Made by a program: the position numbers and the translations under genes
From: DASQUK01 sp963717085
Lineage (GTDB): Bacteria; Actinomycetota; Acidimicrobiia; Acidimicrobiales; VFJN01
Direction: 5' to 3'
Assembly (NCBI GenBank): GCA_963717085.1
Contig: CAVQVM010000005.1
Coordinates: 1 to 64,000, forward strand
Length of the DNA stretch: 64,000 bases
The notes under the pieces: model-generated
The model's database searches: none
What the model was told of the DNA's origin: nothing
What the model saw: only the letters and a program-made list of their open reading frames with translations
Shown: positions 58,526 through 64,000 of the stretch, piece after piece
Position numbering within the stretch: position 1 is the stretch's first letter
Layout: each line of letters begins with the position of its first letter

Positions 58526-61504
58526 TCACGCAGTCTCGGGGGTGAAGCCCTGGCGGAGGGTGTTCTCGGTGATCACCCGGGGATCCAGGAACTGGTGCAG
58601 GTAGTCGGGTCCGCCGGCCTTGGAGCCCACGCCGGACATGCCGAAGCCACCGAACGGCTGGCGGCCGACGACCGCGCCGGTGATGTGCCGGTTGATGTAG
58701 ACGTTCCCGGCCCGCAGCTCGGCGGCGGCACGGGCGATGTTGGCGGGTGAGCGCGAGTAGATGCCCGCGGTGAGCGCGTACTCGGATCGGTTGGCGATCT
58801 CGATGGCGGCGTCGAGGTCGTCCGCGCGCAGCACCGTGAGCAACGGGCCGAATATCTCCTCCCGGGCGATGGGGGTGTCGGGGTCGTCCACCGCAACCAC
58901 CGTGGGGGCGACGAAGTAGCCCTCGTCGGGCACGTCGTCGTGCTGGCCGAGGATCCGGCCCTGCTGTGGCGCCTCCTCGACCCAGCGCAGGACCCGCTTG
59001 TGCGCCTCTTCGTCGATGACGGGCCCCACCTGGACCTCCGGGCGAGAGGGATGGCCGACCAGCAGCTCACGCGTGGCACCGACGACCCGCTCGACCAGCT
59101 GCTCGTAGATCGAGCCGACGACGATCAGACGGCTGGCCGCCGAGCACTTCTGCCCGGCGTAGCCGAACGCCGATACCACGGCACCCGGCACCGCCTGGTC
59201 GGGGTCGGCGTCGTCGTCGATGATCAGCGCGTTCTTGCCCCCCATCTCGGCGATGACGCGCTTCACGTGGCGCTGCCCCGGCGGGGTGACCGCGGCCTGC
59301 TGGTTGATGGCCAGGCCGACGGCGCGCGAGCCGGTGAAGGCGATCACCGCCACCTCGGGGTGCTCGACCAACCGGGCGCCGACGACCTCCCCCAGTCCGG
59401 GGAGGAACTGCACCACCCCCGGCGGTGCACCGCCGGCCACCAGGGCCTCGATCAGTCGCCACGCCACCCCCGGCGACTGCTCGGCGGGCTTCAGGATCAC
59501 CGGGTTGCCGGCCACCAGTGCCGCCACGGTCATCCCGGTGGGGATGGCGAGGGGGAAGTTCCAGGGAGCGATGACCGCGGTCACGCCCTTGCCCTGGTAG
59601 ACGAGCCGGTTGGTCTCCCCCGGTGGGGACTGCACGAGGTCGGCGGCCGCGCCGTCGAGTCGGAGCATCTCCCGCCCGTAGTACTCGCAGAAGTCGATCG
59701 CCTCGCTGACATCGGCGTCGGCCTGGTCCCAGGGCTTGCCGGCCTCGAAGCACTCGAGGGCGGCGATCTCGTAGCGCCGGCCCCTCATCCAATCGGCGGC
59801 CCGGAACAGCACCCCGGCCCGCTCCTCGACCGGCGTCCGGCGCCAGTCGTGCGCGGCCCGCGCCGCGATGGCGACGGCGGCATCCACGTCCGACGCCGTG
59901 CACGCGGCGGCGCTGGCGACAACGGTGGCGGGGACGGCCGGGTCCACGGACGCCAGCGTGTTGGGGGTCGTCACCCGCTCGCCCCCGATGTAGGCAGGCA
60001 CCTGCTCGCCCAGGCCGGCCGCCACCGAGCGGACGGCGGCGGCCATGGCATTGCGCGCCGGCCGGCGGCGCCACTCGGAGACGGGCTCCGGTCCGTAGGG
60101 CGTGGGATCGGCGGGCCCGGTGGCCGGCCGCCGCTCGCCCCCGCTGGGGACGGGAAGGTCACGGGGTTCGGGGGCCCTCAGGAGCTCGTCGAGGTCGCGC
60201 CCCTCGGCGAAGCGGTGGCGCACGAAGGACTCGTTGGACGTGTTCTCGAGCAACCGCCGCACCAGGTACGCCATGCCGGGCACGAGCTCGCCCACCGGCG
60301 CGTAGACCCGCAGCCGGAAGCCGAGGCGGCGAATAGCCTCGTGGAGAGGCTCGGCCATGCCGTAGAGCATCTGGATCTCGTAACCCGTGTCGGGGATGCC
60401 CTTCCGACGGGCGTACGTGATGGCGTACGCGAGCGACCGCAGGTTGTGGGAGCCGAAGGCGGCCCGCACCTCCCCGTGATGGTCGTGCAGCAGGCGCACG
60501 CAGCGCTCGTAGTTGACGTCGGTGTCGGCCTTGTCCTCGAACACTGGAACCGGCCACCCCTCGGCCTGGGCGTGGACGGTCTCGGCGTCCCAGTACGCAC
60601 CCTTGACCAGCCTCACGGTGATTGGTTCGGCCCGCCGCGCCGACCAGGCGATCAGGTCGGCCAAGTCGTCGCGGCTGTCGCGCAGGTAGGCCTGCACGAC
60701 GATGCCGGCAGGCATGGCGGCGAACTCGTCCTCCGACAGCAGGTCACGGAACAGCTGCAGCGTCACGTCCTTGACGTCGTAGTGCTCCATGTCGACGTTG
60801 ACGAAGGCGCCGCGGTCGCGGGCCAGCCGCAGGATCGGCCGGAGCCGCTGCTTGGCCGAAGCCAGGCCGGCCTCGTGCGAGAGCGGCTCGTAGTGCGTGG
60901 CCAGCGCGGTGGGCTTCACGCTCACGTTGACGCGATGCAGCCGACCCAGGTCGTCGCGCTCGAGGTGGTCGTCGGGCGCCCAGTGGCGGCCGGCATCGTC
61001 GAGCGCCACGACGAGCTCCTCGACCCGGGCGGCATACCGGTCGGCCTCGGAGCCGACCACGGTCTTCTCCCCCAGCACGTCCACCGTGTACGCGCTCCCC
61101 GCCCGCCACAGCTGGTGCAGGCCGGCAACGGCGTCCCGGGCCGTCGCGCCGACGATGAACTGCCGGGCCATCCGCATGATGTTGCGGCGGGCGATCCGTG
61201 CCTCCACCCGGGCCCCCAGAGGCACACGGTCGGCGAGGTCGATGCCCAGGTCCAGGGCCTTGGGCGCGTCAACGCCGTCGAAGTACTCGGACAGGTGGCG
61301 GGCGACGTCGGGCGCGTCGGTCAGCGCCGGGAAGACGTCGACGAAGCGGAACAGCTGGGTCTTGAAGCCGGGCCGCTCCATGGCCCAGTCCATGACCCGA
61401 TCGCTCCACCAGGCGCCCCGCAGAACCCCGGCGCGCCGGCTCGTGCCCAGGTCGGCGATCCGGCGGGCGAGAGTGACCGTGTCGCGCTCCATCTCGGCGA
61501 CCAC
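58526..61504 (-). CDS. putA: Bifunctional proline dehydrogenase / L-glutamate gamma-semialdehyde dehydrogenase
   Basis: About 992 residues (PutA-type fusion). The N-terminal FAD barrel oxidises proline: LHRVNVSVKPTALATHYEPL, FVNVDMEHYDVKDV, VVQAYLRDSRDDLADLI, TVRLVKGAYWDAETV, DTGYEIQMLYGMAEPLH. The C-terminal aldehyde dehydrogenase makes glutamate: TAVIAPWNFPLAIPTGM, VIAEMGGKNALIIDDDADPD with the Glu, and FGYAGQKCSAASRLI with the nucleophilic Cys. No DNA-binding domain is present, so it is not self-regulating. Starts GTG 61504 or ATG 61570. The neighbouring Lrp is a candidate regulator. Confidence 0.95.
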   Translation of the reverse strand: MVAEMERDTVTLARRIADLGTSRRAGVLRGAWWSDRVMDWAMERPGFKTQLFRFVDVFPALTDAPDVARHLSEYFDGVDAPKALDLGIDLADRVPLGARVEARIARRNIMRMARQFIVGATARDAVAGLHQLWRAGSAYTVDVLGEKTVVGSEADRYAARVEELVVALDDAGRHWAPDDHLERDDLGRLHRVNVSVKPTALATHYEPLSHEAGLASAKQRLRPILRLARDRGAFVNVDMEHYDVKDVTLQLFRDLLSEDEFAAMPAGIVVQAYLRDSRDDLADLIAWSARRAEPITVRLVKGAYWDAETVHAQAEGWPVPVFEDKADTDVNYERCVRLLHDHHGEVRAAFGSHNLRSLAYAITYARRKGIPDTGYEIQMLYGMAEPLHEAIRRLGFRLRVYAPVGELVPGMAYLVRRLLENTSNESFVRHRFAEGRDLDELLRAPEPRDLPVPSGGERRPATGPADPTPYGPEPVSEWRRRPARNAMAAAVRSVAAGLGEQVPAYIGGERVTTPNTLASVDPAVPATVVASAAACTASDVDAAVAIAARAAHDWRRTPVEERAGVLFRAADWMRGRRYEIAALECFEAGKPWDQADADVSEAIDFCEYYGREMLRLDGAAADLVQSPPGETNRLVYQGKGVTAVIAPWNFPLAIPTGMTVAALVAGNPVILKPAEQSPGVAWRLIEALVAGGAPPGVVQFLPGLGEVVGARLVEHPEVAVIAFTGSRAVGLAINQQAAVTPPGQRHVKRVIAEMGGKNALIIDDDADPDQAVPGAVVSAFGYAGQKCSAASRLIVVGSIYEQLVERVVGATRELLVGHPSRPEVQVGPVIDEEAHKRVLRWVEEAPQQGRILGQHDDVPDEGYFVAPTVVAVDDPDTPIAREEIFGPLLTVLRADDLDAAIEIANRSEYALTAGIYSRSPANIARAAAELRAGNVYINRHITGAVVGRQPFGGFGMSGVGSKAGGPDYLHQFLDPRVITENTLRQGFTPETA

Positions 61505-61628
61505 GGGGTCAAGGTAGCCGGGTGTTGATTCGAAATAGCGCGATCCGCCGCCTGCGCGGCGTAGCCTCATCCGTGCAGTACCGCGCCTCGAGTCGGCACG
61601 GGCAGAGATAGCGATAGGCAGAGGCACC

Positions 61629-61829
61629 ATGGCAGTAGGCACCGTCAAGTTCTTCAACGCCGAGAAGGGCTACGGCTTCATCTCGCGTGAGGACGGGACC
61701 GATGTGTTCGTCCACTTCTCCAACATCCAGGGCTCCGGCTACCGCTCGCTCGAAGCGGGACAGCAGGTCGAGTTCGAGATCGGTCCAGGCCGCAAGGGTG
61801 ATGAAGCCCAGAACGTCAGGGTGCTCTGA
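61629..61829 (+). CDS. Cold-shock protein (CspA family)
   Basis: A 66-residue CSD protein that binds single-stranded RNA/DNA: VGTVKFFNAEKGYGFISRED with RNP1 (KGYGFI) and TDVFVHFSNI with RNP2 (VFVHF). Length and sequence are standard. Six bases before the next small gene, so the two are likely co-transcribed. Divergent from putA. A leader of at least 100 bases separates the two starts. Confidence 0.97.
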   Translation: MAVGTVKFFNAEKGYGFISREDGTDVFVHFSNIQGSGYRSLEAGQQVEFEIGPGRKGDEAQNVRVL

Positions 61830-61835
61830 CTAGAC

Positions 61836-62099
61836 GTGTCACGGCGGCGAACGACCTTCGGAAAGCTCCAACGGGACCGCGACAAGCAGGCCAAAGCCCA
61901 GGCCAAGCTCGAGCGGAAGGCCCAGCGCGCGGAGCAGAGCGATGAGGAACAGCCCGAGGCTCCTGCGCCAGAGGTCGACCAGGCCAAGGTCCTGGCGCAG
62001 CTGGCCGAGCTGCACGCCGCCTTCGACGACGGGAAGATGGGACTCGAGGACTTCGAGGCGCGCCGCGACGAGCTGACGAGCCAACTCAGGGTCGACTAA
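61836..62099 (+). CDS. Small coiled-coil protein downstream of csp, 87 aa
   Basis: A highly charged N-terminus (RRRTTFGKLQRDRDKQAKAQ, AKLERKAQRAEQ), an acidic linker and a SHOCT-like end (LAQLAELHAAFDDGKMGLED, FEARRDELTSQL). GTG start at 61836. Companions of this kind beside cold-shock or RNA-binding genes are common in actinobacteria but uncharacterised. It may bind RNA through the Lys/Arg helix; this is only inference. Confidence 0.7.
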   Translation: MSRRRTTFGKLQRDRDKQAKAQAKLERKAQRAEQSDEEQPEAPAPEVDQAKVLAQLAELHAAFDDGKMGLEDFEARRDELTSQLRVD

Positions 62100-62102
62100 G
62101 GA

Positions 62103-62227
62103 GTCGAGCGGATAGGACGGTTCGTGCAGCCTACGCGTGGGAATTTGGCGGTCGACCACCAGCTAAACAGCTCGGCTCCCCGGCAACGCCGACCACCGTG
62201 AGCCAAGAGAGCGTGCCTATCCGCTCA
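62103..62227 (+). repeat. Inverted-terminus element, copy C
   Basis: Starts three bases after the TAA of the preceding gene. Ends GAGCGGATAGG (62106-62116) and CCTATCCGCTC (62216-62226) are perfectly complementary. Internal blocks are GTGGGAATTTGGCGG, CAGCTCGGCTCCCCGGCAAC and GACCACCGTGAGCC, the last two able to form GGCTC/GAGCC around a CGGC-AA-CGCCG hairpin. It lies between the small gene and the convergent SDR gene. Best-preserved copy. Confidence 0.75.
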
Positions 62228-62256
62228 TGTCCTGATCGGCACGAACCGGTCGTGCC

Positions 62257-63012
62257 CTACATCAATCCGAGGTAGGCGCCGCCGTCTATCGACAGTGCCG
62301 CCCCGGTGATGAAACGCGCCTGCTCCGAGCAGATGAACGCCACCGCAGCGCCGAAGTCGTCGGGGTCGCCCACCCGACCGGCCGGCACCGTGGCCGCTGC
62401 GGCCGACAGGTCGCCGCCGTAGAGCTGGGCCAGCCGCTCGGTGGCGTGAAACCCGGGCTGCACCGAGTTGACCGTCACCCCTAGCGGGGCCACCTCGGTG
62501 GCGAGGGTCTTGAGGAACGCGGTGGCTCCGGCACGGGCGGTGTTCGACAGGATGAGGGTCGGGGCCGGCTGTCGCACGGTCATCGACGTGATGGCGACGA
62601 CACGGCCCCAGCCGCGCTCGGCCATGCCCGGGACGGCCGCCTTGCACATGGCGACCGTCGACATCAAGTTCTGCCCGAGCGCCGGCGGGTAGGCGGCCAA
62701 GTCGGTCGACGCGAACGTCCCGGGGGGTGGCCCGCCCGCGTTGGTCACCAGGATGTCCAGGCCGCCGAGTGCCTCGGCGGCCTGGTCCACGAACGCAGCC
62801 CCACCCTCCGCGTCGGACACGTCGGCCACTAGGCCCACGGCGTCACCACCATCGGCTCGCAGGGTGGCCACCGCCGCCTCGACCCGGTCCGGGTGGCGCC
62901 CGCAGAGCGCCACCCGCACACCCTCCGTGGCAAGGGCACGCGCACAGGCCAGCCCCAGCCCGGCCGATGCCGCAGCCACGGCGGCTCGGCGGCCACCGAT
63001 CCCGAGATCCAT
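62257..63012 (-). CDS. SDR-family oxidoreductase lacking the YxxxK motif
   Basis: A 251-residue short-chain dehydrogenase: cofactor loop AAVAAASAGLGLACARALA, GLVADVSDAEGGAAFVD, DILVTNAGGPPPG, VVAITSMTVRQ with the Ser, and FITGAALSIDGGAYLG. Where Tyr-x-x-x-Lys is expected it reads LSNTARAG, so Tyr and Lys are replaced by Ser and Arg. This variant occurs in an actinobacterial/proteobacterial subfamily annotated as 3-oxoacyl-ACP reductases (recalled, not searched), but it may have altered or no catalysis. Confidence 0.85.
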   Translation of the reverse strand: MDLGIGGRRAAVAAASAGLGLACARALATEGVRVALCGRHPDRVEAAVATLRADGGDAVGLVADVSDAEGGAAFVDQAAEALGGLDILVTNAGGPPPGTFASTDLAAYPPALGQNLMSTVAMCKAAVPGMAERGWGRVVAITSMTVRQPAPTLILSNTARAGATAFLKTLATEVAPLGVTVNSVQPGFHATERLAQLYGGDLSAAAATVPAGRVGDPDDFGAAVAFICSEQARFITGAALSIDGGAYLGLM

Positions 63013-63058
63013 TGGCTGGACGCTACTGGGCGCCCGCGGATGTCCTGCGAGTCACCGG

Positions 63059-63082
63059 CTAGTGGCCGTGAGCGTCCACTAG
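63059..63082. promoter_or_regulatory. Palindrome upstream of the stress sigma factor
   Basis: CTAGTGG and CCACTAG flank 10 bases, 65 bp before the sigma factor start and 46 bp before the divergent SDR start. The same two heptamers occur head to head at 41083-41097. Possible operator; function unknown. Confidence 0.35.
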
Positions 63083-63146
63083 TTGTGTAGCGGTCGGCGA
63101 ATGAGGGAAGAGGGGGGCCACATTCCCCACGTGAAGCGAGAGTGTC

Positions 63147-63920
63147 GTGACCATCACAGCTTCCGCCACCACGAACCCGACGGACCACGAGGCGTTCCGG
63201 CAGTACCGGGCCAGCGGCGACCGCTCGATCCGCAACCGCCTGATCGAGGAGCACCGCTGGCTGGCGGTCCACTGCGCACGGCGCTTCGCCGGCAAGGGCG
63301 AACCCCTCGACGACCTGATCCAGGTCGCCATGCTGGGCGTGCTCAAGGCGGTCGAGCGCTTCGACCCCGACTACGGCGCCACCTTCGCCACCTTCGCCGT
63401 ACCCACCATCACGGGTGAGCTCCGGCGCCACTTCCGCGACACCACGTGGGCGGTGCACGTTCCCCGGCGGGCCCGCGACCTGCAACACACCGTCAAGGTC
63501 GCCGTCAACGACCTGAGCCAGGCCCTCGGCCGCTCCCCCACCGCCGACGAGGTCGCCGAGCACACCGGCGTCGCCGTCGAGGAAGTCCTGGACGCGCTCG
63601 AGGCGGCCCGCTGCTACCGCAAGACACCCCTGGCCACGCCCGGCGACTCCGACGAGGAGAACGTGGACAGCCTCGGAAGCGACGACCCGGCGCTCGATGC
63701 CGTCGACGCCCGTATGACGGTGGAGCGCCTCCTACGCGAGTTGCCGGCGCGTGAACGCCGCATCGTCGAGCTGCGCTACCTGAGCGGGCTCAGCCAATCG
63801 CAGATCGGCGAGATCGTGGGCGTGAGCCAGGTGCAGGTTTCGCGCCTGCTGCGCGCCAGCCTCGCCCGCATGAACCTGTCGATGATCGACCGGACCACCT
63901 ACTCCGAGTTGGTGTCATGA
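63147..63920 (+). CDS. SigB/SigF/SigG-type alternative sigma factor
   Basis: A 257-residue group 3 sigma factor: LIEEHRWLAVHCARRFAGKG, EPLDDLIQVAMLGVLKAVER, FDPDYGATFATFAVPTITGE and the diagnostic LRRHFRDTTWAVHVPRRARD. Region 3 is ALGRSPTADEVAEHTGVAVE and region 4 is LPARERRIVELRYLSGLSQS, VGVSQVQVSRLLRASLARM. It directs stress or stationary-phase transcription, usually controlled by anti-sigma kinases. Start GTG at 63147. The next gene starts inside its stop codon. Confidence 0.95.
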   Translation: MTITASATTNPTDHEAFRQYRASGDRSIRNRLIEEHRWLAVHCARRFAGKGEPLDDLIQVAMLGVLKAVERFDPDYGATFATFAVPTITGELRRHFRDTTWAVHVPRRARDLQHTVKVAVNDLSQALGRSPTADEVAEHTGVAVEEVLDALEAARCYRKTPLATPGDSDEENVDSLGSDDPALDAVDARMTVERLLRELPARERRIVELRYLSGLSQSQIGEIVGVSQVQVSRLLRASLARMNLSMIDRTTYSELVS

Positions 63921-64000
63921 CGGCCTGCCAGCTGGTGTACGTCGAAGACATGCCGCAGCGCGTCCTTCTCGACGTGTTGCCGCTCGACCCGCTGCCCATC
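63917..64000 (+). CDS. Start of a gene coupled to the sigma factor, cut by the window end
   Basis: ATG at 63917 overlaps the sigma factor stop by four bases (ATGA). The frame runs open to the window end for 28 codons: MTACQLVYVEDMPQRVLLDV, LPLDPLPI. Too short to assign. In this position many actinobacteria encode a regulator of the sigma factor, but nothing here proves that. Confidence 0.55.
   Translation, partial: MTACQLVYVEDMPQRVLLDVLPLDPLPI

Noticed and set aside
62106..62226. Cobalamin riboswitch or integron attC reading of the repeated element
   Set aside because: A few short matches recall B12 riboswitch motifs, but block order is wrong, and the elements sit 3' of genes, two of them facing convergent genes. 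attC core sites were not found.

Overview
The window is high-GC DNA with dense genes, many GTG/TTG starts, stop/start overlaps of 1-8 nt, and a single tRNA without an encoded CCA end. Together with the gene families present (DUF2330 with a cupredoxin, F420-type LLM and PPOX-fold proteins, an ECF41-like sigma factor, a SigB/SigF-type sigma factor, DrrAB-type exporters, a HelD-like ATPase and an actinobacterial SOS box), this points to an actinobacterium, plausibly of the class Acidimicrobiia. No rRNA, CRISPR array, phage, transposase or plasmid gene was seen, so this reads as ordinary chromosome.

Layout. 1-9.5 kb: ankyrin protein (5' partial), acetoacetyl-CoA synthetase, DUF2330 and cupredoxin pair, cytochrome b-like membrane protein, OsmC, OB-fold protein with APC permease, a methyltransferase-tail ORF, a VOC protein and a HAD phosphatase. 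9.5-14.5 kb: a PadR-controlled DrrAB exporter and, on the other strand, a second DrrAB-type exporter. 14.5-16.6 kb: Bax-inhibitor-1-like protein, histidine phosphatase, hypothetical protein. 16.6-23.8 kb: a five-gene sugar operon (dehydrogenase, isomerase, ABC ATPase, permease, binding protein) divergent from a ROK regulator. 23.8-29.3 kb: NhaA, an HtrA protease and a divergent two-component system. 29.5-37.3 kb: MFS exporter with TetR, two acyl-CoA dehydrogenases, a HelD-like ATPase. 37.4-43.4 kb: sigma/anti-sigma pair, DUF4399 lipoprotein, cytochrome b561-like protein, sucrase/ferredoxin-like protein, LLM oxidoreductase, VOC protein, methyltransferase. 43.5-50.4 kb: two large LuxR-type regulators and small proteins. 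50.6-53.1 kb: SRAP protein with an SOS box, ECF41-like sigma factor with a VOC protein. 53.1-56.2 kb: cyclic-nucleotide-binding-fold histidine kinase, ferredoxin and P450, tRNA-Val. 56.3-64 kb: HPPD, Lrp, proline/glutamate-semialdehyde dehydrogenase, cold-shock protein, SDR, stress sigma factor and the start of the gene coupled to it.

The least explained signal is a family of three elements of about 121-128 bp (43483-43610, 58385-58510, 62103-62227). Each has terminal inverted repeats around GCCGAGCGGATAGG and related internal blocks. Each begins exactly three bases after the stop codon of a same-strand gene. I do not recognise it as a known RNA or repeat family. Other regulatory signals include four CCAGG copies plus two CTGAGAA copies, each set spaced at exactly 11 bp, between htrA and its neighbouring two-component system; a perfect SOS-type palindrome between the SRAP gene and a small gene; and paired palindromes before the MFS-TetR operon.

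Five loci carry one or more single-base frame shifts that leave clear protein homology on both sides (AACS, DUF2330, an ABC ATPase, the Bax-inhibitor protein and a VOC protein). They fall within 1.4-14.6 kb and at 42.3 kb. Consensus errors are the simplest explanation, so I treat these genes as probably intact in the organism.
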